This document shows, piece by piece, positions 1 through 8,488 of a DNA stretch of 64,000 bases. Within the stretch, counting starts at the first letter, position 1, and the number at the start of each line of letters is the position of its first letter. The DNA lies in NCBI RefSeq assembly GCF_030020805.1, contig NZ_CP125098.1, forward strand, positions 4,611,501 to 4,675,500. Direction: 5' to 3'. The stretch comes from Paenibacillus sp. RC67 (GTDB taxonomy: Bacteria > Bacillota > Bacilli > Paenibacillales > NBRC-103111). The notes beneath the pieces were generated by a model, which ran no database searches, was not told the origin of the DNA, and saw only the letters and a program-made list of their open reading frames with translations. Made by a program: the position numbers and the translations under genes.

Positions 1-173
1 TTTATCGCCAGCACGGCAACGGCTCCTGGATGTTTAATGATTTCACGTTTGGCAATGTCTCCATTGGGCAACCTAACGGTATCTACCTGTAAGGAAATGA
101 CTCTTCCCTGAAAAATCGGTTCGGTTGACAACGTCACTTCTTCAAACTTTTTATCATTAAGCGGTTTGCTCAT
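1..173 (-). CDS. nudF: ADP-ribose pyrophosphatase, N-terminal part (cut by window edge)
   Basis: Only the first 57 codons lie in the window; the gene runs off the left end. The visible residues (MSKPLNDKKFEEVTLSTEPI, then a segment with FQGRVISLQVDTVRLPNG and REIIKHPGAVAVLAI) match the beta-rich N-terminal part of NudF/YqkG-type Nudix hydrolases, which split ADP-ribose into AMP and ribose 5-phosphate. The Nudix box itself would lie beyond the edge, so the catalytic residues cannot be checked. The ATG is preceded by GGAGG at a good distance. The gene diverges from a mciZ-like gene, as nudF does in B. subtilis, which supports the call. A TATAAT at 264-269 on the minus strand may be its -10 box. 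Confidence 0.8.
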   Translation of the reverse strand, partial: MSKPLNDKKFEEVTLSTEPIFQGRVISLQVDTVRLPNGDIAKREIIKHPGAVAVLAI

Positions 174-366
174 GGGCAACTCCTCCAGATTCAACTAGTA
201 ATGAGATGTTCAGATGCGTCGATCTCCTTCATTTGTTTTACTCAAACTTCAGGATCCTTATCTATTATATCATATAGTGCAAAATCATAGTTTCGGATAG
301 CATAACTTGTCCTTCGAACGCATAGGGTGTAACAGTTGGAACATTATCAGAAAAGAGGGATTTCTC

Positions 367-654
367 TTGAAAACCTATTTGTCAGAGCAGCAAATTCGTT
401 TAGTAGGACGTGTATGGGAAATTAGACGCTACTTGAAGCAAGCCCAGGCAAGAATGACCACTGATGTCAGCCTGCTTGCCTTTTTGTCGGAACAAACCGG
501 ATATAAGAATGAAGGAAGAAGCAGCCTGATGTTGGATGACGGATTATCTCAACCTACGGACGTGTCGAGTAATGCCAAGCAAAATTGGCAGACACACCCA
601 CAGCAGACCAAAATGCAGGATCCTCGAGTAATCCCCTTCCCATCGAAGCAATAG
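367..654 (+). CDS. mciZ: MciZ-like inhibitor of Z-ring formation (extended C-terminus)
   Basis: About 95 residues from a TTG start at 367, chosen because AGAGGGA lies 6 nt upstream; an in-frame ATG at 307 has no ribosome binding site. Residues 9-25 (IRLVGRVWEIRRYLKQ) closely match the core of B. subtilis MciZ (VVLVGKAWEIRAKLKE as recalled), a 40-residue sporulation peptide that binds FtsZ and blocks its polymerisation. The position, divergent from nudF, is the same as in B. subtilis. This version is more than twice as long, with a polar tail rich in Q, S and P ending in PRVIPFPSKQ whose role is unknown. The last 101 bases overlap the 3' end of the convergent DUF3866 gene. The family call rests on the short core and on synteny. 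Confidence 0.75.
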   Translation: MKTYLSEQQIRLVGRVWEIRRYLKQAQARMTTDVSLLAFLSEQTGYKNEGRSSLMLDDGLSQPTDVSSNAKQNWQTHPQQTKMQDPRVIPFPSKQ

Positions 655-1708
655 GCAGACGGTAAGATTCCACGGCACATTGCCACTGTTTCTTGGTTAG
701 AGGTACTTGCCAGATCAAGGAGTGCTTATAGGCAATTTGTGATTCAAGTACCTGATTCCGAATCCGTTCCGATTGTTCCCCATCCAATATAGGCAGTGGA
801 ACAAAAGCTCGAATCTGCGTAAGATCACTCAAAACCGTTAGCGTATGATGGCTAATGCCGCGGTGACGTTCACGAGCGTCAGCAAAGCTGATCCGCGGTA
901 AAGCTATTGGCATCCCTTGAAGGGCCCCTACAGCATTCAACAGTTCAGCTACTTCCGTTCCGCTGAATCCAAGCGATGTTCCTGTCCCTACGCTTCCTGG
1001 ACCAGGCAGCACGATAGCCAGGTCTGCATGAAGCACGTGCTTGGCAGCAAGAAGGGCTGTATGTTTGTTAACGGCTTCTATATCGCCTCCGTATGCTTGC
1101 CCATAAGTGATGCATCCGACTACCCATTCTAACTGTTTCAGCTCCTTGACATGCATGCTGAAAGCAAGCGGAAGAGCCGCGCTGTCTGTCATAATGTAAG
1201 CTATTCGTATAGCCTTCTTTTCCTCTTTGACCCTTTGCTGCAGGGTGCAAAGGAGCGCTGGGAGCATGCTATGCAGTTCTCCGACAAGTACTGGCATCCC
1301 CTCTAAAGTCAGCTTTTGAGTAAACAGCTCATGATACGGGCTCGACTGCTCCTCCACCGCTAGAACAGACCGCTGAAGCGATGTGTATCTCAATTTGATA
1401 ATATGTCCGTTCATTGGAGTTTCTTTCGAAGCTGGAAATACGTCCCTCTCCGCGCTGCTCGTTCCCTCATTCAGAATGGTATGAACGAAGTGAACTCCCC
1501 CTGTTCCTAGTCCTAACGTCACAGCCGTTGTATTAAGCAGAACTTGATCAGCCACTTTGATGCTCTGTCCATGGTCATCGAAATCGTAAACGGCTATACC
1601 TTCGGTTCCATCGTTGAATTTAACTTTTAATTCACGATAATTGTTCTTCAATCCCGTATTGACTACTTCGGTTACAACTGCTGTTTTCCACTCGATCAAT
1701 GTGTCCAT
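554..1708 (-). CDS. DUF3866 family protein
   Basis: A protein of about 384 residues with no established biochemical role. It resembles DUF3866 proteins of Gram-positive bacteria: an N-terminal beta-rich segment, then a Rossmann-like part with GPGSVGTGTSLGFSGTEVAE near residues 235-255, and the family-typical ending MGRGLLEDPAFW. The start is uncertain: ATG at 1708 is only 2 nt from AGGGGAG, whereas TTG at 1702 (giving MIEWKTAVV) has the better 9-nt spacing. A further ATG at 1750 looks too far upstream. The 3' end lies opposite the C-terminal extension of the mciZ-like gene, with the conserved MGRG motif inside the overlap. It follows the yqjE-like gene on the same strand but a terminator separates them. 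Confidence 0.75.
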   Translation of the reverse strand: MDTLIEWKTAVVTEVVNTGLKNNYRELKVKFNDGTEGIAVYDFDDHGQSIKVADQVLLNTTAVTLGLGTGGVHFVHTILNEGTSSAERDVFPASKETPMNGHIIKLRYTSLQRSVLAVEEQSSPYHELFTQKLTLEGMPVLVGELHSMLPALLCTLQQRVKEEKKAIRIAYIMTDSAALPLAFSMHVKELKQLEWVVGCITYGQAYGGDIEAVNKHTALLAAKHVLHADLAIVLPGPGSVGTGTSLGFSGTEVAELLNAVGALQGMPIALPRISFADARERHRGISHHTLTVLSDLTQIRAFVPLPILDGEQSERIRNQVLESQIAYKHSLIWQVPLTKKQWQCAVESYRLPIASMGRGLLEDPAFWSAVGVSANFAWHYSTRP

Positions 1709-1842
1709 CTCCCCTAAAATCCCTGTAGTAGTAAATGTATGTGGGCACATTGTCTCTCATGTGCAGCAATCCTTTGATCATTTTATATAAAATTCTATAC
1801 ATGAAATGTTGGATGGACGCTTTTGTCACTGGATTCGTTCAT

Positions 1843-1874
1843 AAAAAAGACCGTCAATCTGTTGATTGACAGTC
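1843..1874 (-). terminator. Rho-independent terminator of the yqjE-like gene
   Basis: Read on the minus strand, an 11-bp stem (GACTGTCAATC / GATTGACGGTC, one G-T pair) with a 4-nt loop is followed by six T residues. It lies just after the stop of the M20 peptidase gene. Confidence 0.8.
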
Positions 1875-1896
1875 CATTAAAAACAAGCACTATATA

Positions 1897-3030
1897 TTAC
1901 GATTGAGCCGCTTCTTTAATGATTTGAACTACGGCTTCAGTAACTTTTACCATGTCGCTTATGGCAATGTGTTCTTCCGTCGTATGAATCTTTTCATAGC
2001 CTACAGCTAAGTTTACCGTCGGTACCCCGAAACCGTTGAAAACATTGGCATCACTGCCTCCTCCTGAATGGAAGGTGCTCGGCTTACAACCAATTTTTCT
2101 TAGGGCTTCCATTGCAAGCTTCACTACAGGGGCATCCTCGTCGAACATGAAGGCTGGGTAGATAACATCGCTTTTAAATTCGACCTTCGCATTCATTTCC
2201 GCAGCTACATCCTCACATGCTTTACGCATGGCGGCAATCTGACGATCGAGCTTCTCCTGCACGATACTGCGTGCCTCACCCTCCAGCTCAACCCGATCCA
2301 CCACGATGTTCGTTGCACCGTTCACACCGCCCGCAAAACGTCCGATATTAGCTGTGGTCTCTTTATCGATACGTCCGAGTGGCATTCTTGCCACTGCTTT
2401 ACTAGCAACCGTAATGGCGCTAATTCCAGCTTCCGGGTTTACACCGGCATGAGCAGAGCGGCCAGAGAAAGAAATATAAATTTTAGCTTGAGTAGGGGCA
2501 GCTACCGCAATAGCTCCAACTTCTCCGTTGGAATCAAGGGCATAGCCATAATCAGCCTGCAGCCATTTGGCATCCATTGCGCGAGCGCCTTTCAAGCCTG
2601 ATTCCTCGCCTGCCGTAATAACAAACTGTATCTGTCCATGCTTAATGTTTTGTTCCTTTAACACCCGGATCGCTTCTAGCATAGCGGCCAAGCCTGCTTT
2701 GTCATCACTACCGAGAATCGTCGTACCGTCGCTGCGGATAATACCGTCTGCTCCAATTTGTGGTTTAATGCCTTTGCCTGGTGTGACCGTGTCCATATGA
2801 GAAGTGAAAAAAAGACGCGGCAGCGGTTTATCCGAATTCGGCGCAAGTGTAAAAAACAGATTATTCGAGCCATGCCCGCTGCGGGAAGACGAGTCGTCCT
2901 CGTCCACAGATAATCCTAATGCGCTGAATTTTTGCTTGAGAACCTTGCTAATTTCCTGTTCAAACCGGGTCTCACTGTCAACCTTCACCAGCTCGATAAA
3001 TTCGTCCACTAAACGTTTTTCCTGAATCAT
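1897..3030 (-). CDS. M20 family peptidase, PepT-like (YqjE)
   Basis: 377 residues. The metal ligands of the M20 di-zinc aminopeptidases are visible: H78 and D80 in TSHMDTV, D109 or D110 in GSDDKAG, the catalytic/ligand pair E142-E143 in GEESG, and a C-terminal His in the YEKIHTTEEH region. A dimerisation domain lies between about residues 185 and 295. The closest family is the PepT-like group that includes B. subtilis YqjE, probably cytoplasmic peptidases acting on small peptides; the true substrate is not established. The ATG has AGGAGGAAAGAG directly upstream. The gene diverges from the Prli42-like mini-gene. Confidence 0.88.
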   Translation of the reverse strand: MIQEKRLVDEFIELVKVDSETRFEQEISKVLKQKFSALGLSVDEDDSSSRSGHGSNNLFFTLAPNSDKPLPRLFFTSHMDTVTPGKGIKPQIGADGIIRSDGTTILGSDDKAGLAAMLEAIRVLKEQNIKHGQIQFVITAGEESGLKGARAMDAKWLQADYGYALDSNGEVGAIAVAAPTQAKIYISFSGRSAHAGVNPEAGISAITVASKAVARMPLGRIDKETTANIGRFAGGVNGATNIVVDRVELEGEARSIVQEKLDRQIAAMRKACEDVAAEMNAKVEFKSDVIYPAFMFDEDAPVVKLAMEALRKIGCKPSTFHSGGGSDANVFNGFGVPTVNLAVGYEKIHTTEEHIAISDMVKVTEAVVQIIKEAAQS

Positions 3031-3100
3031 CTCTTTCCTCCTATGTACACTTTAAGTTAAAATATAATTATCTCGATTGCATGAAGAGGAGTTGAATAGG

Positions 3101-3199
3101 ATGCGCAACAACAAGATTATTTTTAAAGTTATTATTTACGTTATGCTGATTTGCATGGTTTTATCAACCGTATTATTTACTGTCAATATGTTCCTCTAA
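3101..3199 (+). CDS. prli42: Prli42-like stressosome-associated membrane mini-protein
   Basis: 32 codons: a basic N-terminus (MRNNKIIFKV) and one transmembrane helix ending VLFTVNMFL. This matches the pattern of Prli42, a roughly 31-residue membrane peptide that, in Listeria, tethers the stressosome to the membrane and is conserved in Bacillales (recalled: MRN.K...VVYVMLI.ML.ST). AGGAG sits about 10 nt upstream of the ATG. It lies between yqjE and the bkd operon, transcribed away from yqjE. The length, composition and YVMLI segment support the call; function in this organism is inferred. Confidence 0.75.
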   Translation: MRNNKIIFKVIIYVMLICMVLSTVLFTVNMFL

Positions 3200-3210
3200 T
3201 TCGCGAAGTC

Positions 3211-3232
3211 AATTGCTTCATTGGAAGCAATT
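3211..3232. terminator. Possible hairpin terminator between prli42 and bkdB
   Basis: A perfect 9-bp inverted repeat (AATTGCTTC / GAAGCAATT, 4-nt loop) lies between the convergent ends of the Prli42-like gene and bkdB and begins right at the bkdB stop codon. Only a weak T stretch (TTAATATAA) follows on the plus strand and none on the minus strand, so it is a weak candidate. Confidence 0.4.
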
Positions 3233-4588
3233 TTAATATAACTTCGTCTCTTGATTGTACGACTCCATGTTTTCTTTTACGCGCTGCAAGAAGCGTCCGC
3301 AGATGACGCCGTCTAAAATACGGTGATCAAGGGACAAGCACAGGTTGGCCATGGAGCGTACCGCTATCATATCCTGGATAACGACTGGCTTTTTCACTAT
3401 CGATTCGAAGGTAATAATTGCAGCTTGCGGATAATTAATAATCGGCTGCGTCAGGATCGAACCGAATGAGCCTGTGTTATTTACGGTGAAGGTACCACCC
3501 TGCATATCATTAAGCGACAGCTTGCCGGCTCTTGTTTTTCGGGACAATTCTTCGATTTCCCGTGCAATGCCGGCAATATTTTTTTGATCGGCGCGCTTAA
3601 TGACCGGCGTTAATACGGAATCCTCCGTGCCTACAGCAAGCGATATATTAATATCCCGCTTCACAATAATTTTATCTACAGCCCACACCGAGTTCATAAT
3701 CGGATAATCCTTAATTGCACTTACAACAGCTTTCATCATAAAGGAAAGATACGTTAAATTAACACCTTCCTGACGCTTAAACTCATCCTTCAGCTTATTG
3801 CGCAAAAGAACCATGTTGGTTACGTCAACCTCAATCATCATCCAGCCATGAGGAATTTCGGTAACACTCTGACGCATATTGCGCGCAATCGCACTGCGAA
3901 TCGGCGTCACATCAACCAAGTATTCGCCTCTGCCTTCTAACTGCTGACCTTCCACTTCAATGCGTGGAAGCGGTGGATTTTCGGACAAGTGGATACCTGT
4001 AGAACGCAGTGGTCCCTTCGTCGGGCTTGAGAGAAACACCTCTTCCGTCGTGCGGGCTTCCGAGCGCTGCTCCGCTCTAGGAGCTGCGGTGCTTGCACTT
4101 GACGCACGATTCCTCCCCGATTCAACGTACGCTTCGATATCTTTGCGCGTAATGCGTCCGCCTAGTCCAGTGCCTTGAACATCCTCCAAGCGAATGCCAT
4201 GCTCGCCTGCAAGCTTTAATACAGATGGAGAATAGCGATTACGCATTCCTTCGTCTGCTCCATCAGTGGATTGGCGGTCAGTGCCGCCAACGGATGACGA
4301 AGCTTGCTGAGGTGCAGAGACCCCTTGAGCCGCAGATTGTTCTTCAATGACGCAGATCGCTTCTCCGACGGCAGCGGTCTGTCCTTCGGCTACCAGCAGT
4401 TTGGTCAATTTCCCAGCTACTGGTGACGGCATCTCGGTATTCACCTTATCCGTTATCAACTCACATAAAACGTCGTATTGCTCTATGTAATCGCCCGGCT
4501 GCTTCAGCCATTTGCCAATCGTTGCTGAAACTAGACTTTCCGCGAGATGCGGAACGGTCACTTCGGTTTCCTTTACATCTAAGTTCAT
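3233..4588 (-). CDS. bkdB: Branched-chain 2-oxoacid dehydrogenase E2, dihydrolipoyl acyltransferase
   Basis: 451 residues in three domains: a lipoyl domain at 1-80 with lipoyl lysine K48 in TDKVNTE, a peripheral-subunit-binding domain at about 116-156 (RYSPSVLKLAGEHGI), and a C-terminal acyltransferase core with the catalytic HRILDG motif (H422, D426). It transfers the acyl group made by E1 to CoA, giving isobutyryl-, isovaleryl- and 2-methylbutyryl-CoA, the primers of branched fatty acids. Proline/alanine/serine-rich linkers separate the domains. It is the last gene of the lpdV-bkdAA-bkdAB-bkdB operon. The ATG at 4588 follows GGAGG, which is itself the end of a hairpin repeat element (4599-4678). 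Confidence 0.92.
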   Translation of the reverse strand: MNLDVKETEVTVPHLAESLVSATIGKWLKQPGDYIEQYDVLCELITDKVNTEMPSPVAGKLTKLLVAEGQTAAVGEAICVIEEQSAAQGVSAPQQASSSVGGTDRQSTDGADEGMRNRYSPSVLKLAGEHGIRLEDVQGTGLGGRITRKDIEAYVESGRNRASSASTAAPRAEQRSEARTTEEVFLSSPTKGPLRSTGIHLSENPPLPRIEVEGQQLEGRGEYLVDVTPIRSAIARNMRQSVTEIPHGWMMIEVDVTNMVLLRNKLKDEFKRQEGVNLTYLSFMMKAVVSAIKDYPIMNSVWAVDKIIVKRDINISLAVGTEDSVLTPVIKRADQKNIAGIAREIEELSRKTRAGKLSLNDMQGGTFTVNNTGSFGSILTQPIINYPQAAIITFESIVKKPVVIQDMIAVRSMANLCLSLDHRILDGVICGRFLQRVKENMESYNQETKLY

Positions 4589-4598
4589 TAGGTGGTTT

Positions 4599-4678
4599 CC
4601 TCCTAAGAGTTTTGCCGTAGGCAAAACTTACTTCGTAAGCATTCACTGAGTTATGCCCTAGGCAAACATGATTGTTCC
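4599..4678 (-). repeat. Hairpin-SD repeat element in front of bkdB (two units)
   Basis: On the minus strand the mRNA reads ATGCTTACGAAG (4631-4642), then an 8-bp hairpin GTTTTGCC-gta-GGCAAAAC (4609-4627), then CTTAGGAGG, which is the Shine-Dalgarno sequence of bkdB. A second, degenerate unit with stem TTTGCC/GGGCATAA and the ending CTCAG lies upstream (4645-4674). The same arrangement precedes argR, nusB, asp23, accC and comB. Confidence 0.8.
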
Positions 4679-4761
4679 ATGACTCCAATAAATCCGTTCG
4701 TAGGATGAGCTGAGTCCTCGTATTCAAGCAAAGCTCAACTCACTCCTAACTACGAGTTGGA

Positions 4762-5742
4762 TTAAAACACAGCCAGCTCGGATATAGCGCCCTTAATCTT
4801 ATCTACGCTAAGCAGGTAAAACTTTTCCATGCTCGGGTTCATGCCAACCGCTGGAACATCAGGGGCACAAAGCCTCATAATTGGGGCATCTAATTCAAAC
4901 AACAGTTCTTCGGCAATGATTGCCGAAACCTCAGCTCCAACCCCGCCTGTTTTATTATCCTCATGGATAATAAGCACTTTACCGGTTTTGGCTACCGCTT
5001 CTAGAATTGCAGCTTTGTCCAATGGCTGAATTGTGCGCAAATCAAGAATATGAGCGCTAATTCCTTCCTTAGCCAGCTGCTCAGCTGCCTGAAGAGCATA
5101 TTGAACCGTAATGCCATATGAAATGACAGTAACGTCCGTTCCTTGCCGTTTGACATCCGCTTTGCCGATTTCAACGATATAATCGCCATCAGGCACTTCG
5201 CCAGTTATGCCAAGATAACATTTTTTATGTTCGAAATACAACACAGGATCCGCATCGCGAATAGCTGCTTTCATCAGGCCTTTAGCATCATATGGATTGG
5301 ATGGAGCTACCATTTTCAGCCCTGGCGTTCCAAAAAATACGGATTCCGGACATTGCGAATGATATAAAGCACCGCCGCTAGTTGCGCCGTAAGGAGCGCG
5401 AATTACAATAGGGCAGCTCCAATCGTTATTGGAACGATAGCGGATTTTGGCCGCCTCACTAATAATTTGATTCGTTGCAGGGAATATAAAATCGGCGAAC
5501 TGCATTTCAGCAATGGGCTTCATACCATACATCGCCGCACCGATAGCCGCACCGACAATAGCGGACTCAGCCAATGGAGTATCGAGCACGCGTTCTTCAC
5601 CAAACTGCTCGCGCAGACCTTTGGTGGCGTTCAATACGCCGCCCTTGCCAACATCCTCGCCGAGGACAAATACATTTTCGTCCCGCTCCATCTCTTCTTT
5701 CATTGCAGAGCGAATCGCTTCCAAGTAAGTGATAACCGCCAT
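4762..5742 (-). CDS. bkdAB: Branched-chain 2-oxoacid dehydrogenase E1 beta subunit
   Basis: 326 residues of a transketolase-like pyrimidine-binding plus C-terminal domain protein. The start MAVITYLEAIRSAMKEEMER and the downstream LGEDVGKGGV and DTPLAESAIVGAAIG segments are typical of E1 beta of the BkdAB/PdhB family; the catalytic histidine region (IRAPYGATSGGALYHSQCPE) is present. With BkdAA it forms the thiamine-diphosphate-dependent alpha2-beta2 E1 that decarboxylates the 2-oxo acids of Val, Leu and Ile. GGGGAGG precedes the ATG. It begins 3 nt after the bkdAA stop, so the two are probably translationally coupled. An acetoin or pyruvate dehydrogenase role cannot be excluded, but the gene set fits Bkd. 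Confidence 0.9.
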   Translation of the reverse strand: MAVITYLEAIRSAMKEEMERDENVFVLGEDVGKGGVLNATKGLREQFGEERVLDTPLAESAIVGAAIGAAMYGMKPIAEMQFADFIFPATNQIISEAAKIRYRSNNDWSCPIVIRAPYGATSGGALYHSQCPESVFFGTPGLKMVAPSNPYDAKGLMKAAIRDADPVLYFEHKKCYLGITGEVPDGDYIVEIGKADVKRQGTDVTVISYGITVQYALQAAEQLAKEGISAHILDLRTIQPLDKAAILEAVAKTGKVLIIHEDNKTGGVGAEVSAIIAEELLFELDAPIMRLCAPDVPAVGMNPSMEKFYLLSVDKIKGAISELAVF

Positions 5743-5745
5743 AGC

Positions 5746-6756
5746 CTATACCTCCCCTTTTTCCGCATACACGTGCTTCAAGGTATCTTCTGGCAGCGGG
5801 TATGGAGCTTGATCGGCGTATTGAGTCGCTTCGTTAATTTCCTGCTTAATCTGCTCTTGCAGTTCTTCTTCTTGCTCGTCGCTCCACAATCCGCAGTCCA
5901 CTAGATATTGTCTGTATTTAGGAATTCCGTCTTTTGCACGGTTTTCTTCTACTTCTTCCTTCGTACGGTACAGCATGTCATCATCCGAGGTGGAGTGAGG
6001 AGATACTCTGTACATGACGGATTCGATTAGAGTTGGACCTTCTCCACGAACAGCACGTTCGCGAGCTTCTTTTACGACCCGGTATACTTCCAAAGCATCG
6101 TTGCCATCAACCTTGATTCCTGGAAACCCGTAACCGATAGCGCGCTCGGCGATACTGCCCGAAATTTGCTTATGTAAAGGTACGGATATCGCATATTGAT
6201 TGTTTTGGCATAAGAAGATCACAGGCAGCTTATGAACTCCCGCGAAGTTACAACCTTCATGGAAATCGCCCTGGTTGCTGGAACCTTCTCCGAAGGTAGC
6301 ATAGGCTACGAAATCCTGCTTCTTCATCTTGCCTGCAAGTGCAATTCCTACTGCATGGGGAACCTGAGTCGTCACCGGACTAGAGCCCGTTACGATGTTC
6401 AGCTTTTTATGGCTAAAATGTCCAGGCATTTGGCGTCCGCCGCTGTTAGGGTCTTCTGCCTTGGCAAACACGGACAGCATTAATTCCTTCATCGACATTC
6501 CTACTGCAAGTACAAATCCATAATCGCGGTAATAAGGTAAAAAGTAGTCCTTGCCTTTCTCCAACGCAAATGCAGTAGCAACCTGAGAAACCTCTTGCCC
6601 GATACCCGAAACATGAAAGCCGATCTTTCCTGCTCTTTGCAGAAGATAGGACCGCTCGTCAAATTTTCTGGCCTTCTGCATGTATTTATACATTTCAACT
6701 GCCTGCTCGTCAGACAATCCAAGCTTACGGTGCCTCATAAGTTGGCCGATGGACAT
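5746..6756 (-). CDS. bkdAA: Branched-chain 2-oxoacid dehydrogenase E1 alpha subunit
   Basis: 336 residues. The thiamine-diphosphate motif runs from GEGSSNQGD near residue 156 to QNN at 184-186, and the phosphorylation-loop-like segment YRVSPHSTSDD follows. The start at 6756 (MSIGQLMRHRKLGLSDEQ) is preferred because AAGGGGG lies 8 nt upstream; an ATG at 6774 has no such site. It pairs with BkdAB to bind the 2-oxo acid and decarboxylate it onto the E2 lipoyl arm. Its 129-nt distance from lpdV holds no convincing terminator. Confidence 0.9.
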   Translation of the reverse strand: MSIGQLMRHRKLGLSDEQAVEMYKYMQKARKFDERSYLLQRAGKIGFHVSGIGQEVSQVATAFALEKGKDYFLPYYRDYGFVLAVGMSMKELMLSVFAKAEDPNSGGRQMPGHFSHKKLNIVTGSSPVTTQVPHAVGIALAGKMKKQDFVAYATFGEGSSNQGDFHEGCNFAGVHKLPVIFLCQNNQYAISVPLHKQISGSIAERAIGYGFPGIKVDGNDALEVYRVVKEARERAVRGEGPTLIESVMYRVSPHSTSDDDMLYRTKEEVEENRAKDGIPKYRQYLVDCGLWSDEQEEELQEQIKQEINEATQYADQAPYPLPEDTLKHVYAEKGEV

Positions 6757-6903
6757 GGGTGTAACCCCCTTCATTCAACTAAAATTATTACTAGGTACTA
6801 ATACTTGCCCCTATAAGTATATTATAAACGGTTTCCCTTATGAATACAATTTCCGTTTCATTGCAAAATGTTACAACATTGCAGAGCAAAGGGCTCGGAA
6901 CTA

Positions 6904-8325
6904 TTAAATTCCGAATGCCCCTCCGTCCACAGCCAGCATGGCTTCTCCTAATGCTTCCGATAGCGTTGGATGAGCATGTATAGTCTGCCCGACTTCCCAT
7001 GGAGTTGCATCCAGCAGTTGGGCAAGTGCAGCTTCGGATATATAGTCCGTTACATGAGGCCCTATCATATGGACGCCGAGAATGTCATTCGTTTTCTTGT
7101 CAGCTATGACTTTAACAAAACCATCCGAATCCCCGTACAATACAGCCTTGCCGACTGCCGAGAAAGGAAAGCGTCCGATTTTGACATCATGTCCGCGATC
7201 GACTGCCTGCTGCTCCGTCCAGCCTATTGAAGCTACTTCTGGTCTTGTATAGACACAGCGCGGTACTTGGTGTGCTCCGAACGTATGGGTGCTTTGTCCG
7301 GAACAATGCTCCACCGCCACGATGCCTTCATGTCCGGCCACATGGGCCAGCTGAAGTCCGCCATTCACGTCACCGATTGCATAGATATGAGATTCTACGG
7401 TCTGCATGTACTCATTAACTTCAATGTATCCGTTAGTCACTTTCACATCAGTGTTTTGCAGACCGATATCTTCAACATTGGCTTGACGCCCGACACAAAC
7501 CATGACCTTCTCCGCTTGCAGCTCCTCTGCTTGTCCTTTGCGTTCGATCTGCAGCTGTACGGACCCTTCCTGCTTGCTGACGGTTTCACCAAGAACCTTG
7601 GCACCCGTCAAAATCTGAACGCCTCTTTTTTTCAACAGTCGCTCGAGCTCACGAGAAATATCGCTATCTTCAGTAGGGAGCAGCCGATCCGCATATTCCA
7701 CAACAGTCACTTGAACCCCAAAATCGTTTAACATCGAAGCCCACTCAACTCCGATGACGCCCCCGCCTACAATGAGAATCGATTGCGGCAGCTCTTCTAA
7801 CTGAAGCGCTTGATCACTGTTAATGATCATTTGCCCATCTATATCCAATCCCGGCAAGCTTCTTGGTCTTGAGCCGGTTGCTATAATCAGCTTCTCAGGA
7901 ACCAGCGTTAAGATTTCTCCATCTGCTTGTTCTACAGATACAGACCCTGAGCGAGGTGAAAAAATGCTCGGAGAAAGAAGCCTGCCGTTACCATAGAATA
8001 CCTGAATGTTGTGCTTTTTCATCAAAAACTGAACGCCTTTATGCATCTGATCTACGATGCTTTGTTTACGGGCTTGTACCCGGGGAAAATTCAAACGAAC
8101 GGAATCCGCTTCTATGCCATAACGATCGCTATCCTGCATCGTTGCGTACACCTCAGCGCTGCGCAGGAGTGCTTTGCTCGGAATACAACCGCGGTGCAGA
8201 CAAGTGCCTCCAAGCTTATCGCGTTCTACGATCGCTACCGTTTTTCCTAATTGAGCAGCTCGAATGGCGGCAATATATCCTCCCGTGCCTCCTCCAAGAA
8301 CAACGATATCAAAAGCTTGCGTCAT
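6904..8325 (-). CDS. lpdV: Dihydrolipoyl dehydrogenase (E3) of the Bkd complex
   Basis: 473 residues, the usual length for E3. FAD motif GGGTGG at 11-16, redox-active disulfide C42/C47 in GGTCLHRGCIPSK, a second nucleotide motif (VGGGVIGVEWASML) for NAD, and the C-terminal His-Glu catalytic pair in HAHPTLSE (about 452/457). It reoxidises the dihydrolipoyl arm of BkdB and reduces NAD+. It is the first gene of the operon in this window, with AGGAGG before its ATG. In B. subtilis ptb, bcd and buk precede lpdV; here a divergent DUF2627 gene follows instead, so the upstream transaminase-side genes must lie elsewhere. No sigma-54 (-24/-12) promoter was seen upstream. Confidence 0.92.
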   Translation of the reverse strand: MTQAFDIVVLGGGTGGYIAAIRAAQLGKTVAIVERDKLGGTCLHRGCIPSKALLRSAEVYATMQDSDRYGIEADSVRLNFPRVQARKQSIVDQMHKGVQFLMKKHNIQVFYGNGRLLSPSIFSPRSGSVSVEQADGEILTLVPEKLIIATGSRPRSLPGLDIDGQMIINSDQALQLEELPQSILIVGGGVIGVEWASMLNDFGVQVTVVEYADRLLPTEDSDISRELERLLKKRGVQILTGAKVLGETVSKQEGSVQLQIERKGQAEELQAEKVMVCVGRQANVEDIGLQNTDVKVTNGYIEVNEYMQTVESHIYAIGDVNGGLQLAHVAGHEGIVAVEHCSGQSTHTFGAHQVPRCVYTRPEVASIGWTEQQAVDRGHDVKIGRFPFSAVGKAVLYGDSDGFVKVIADKKTNDILGVHMIGPHVTDYISEAALAQLLDATPWEVGQTIHAHPTLSEALGEAMLAVDGGAFGI

Positions 8326-8488
8326 ATGTATAAACCTCCTGAAATCTATGATTCTTTTATTGTAACTCTAATCGATGTGAGAAATATAGTACAATTTAAG
8401 AAAGATACATGAAATGTTAACGATTATATGGTACTTTAGTAGGTAGGATTTTCATAGCGGTTGTAAATGATCAATAAAGGAGTACATC

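Noticed and set aside
8326..8488. Sigma-54 promoter for the bkd operon, as in B. subtilis
   Set aside because: No TGGCAC-N5-TTGCA-like sequence was found upstream of lpdV. If the operon uses SigL, its promoter must lie further upstream or be diverged.
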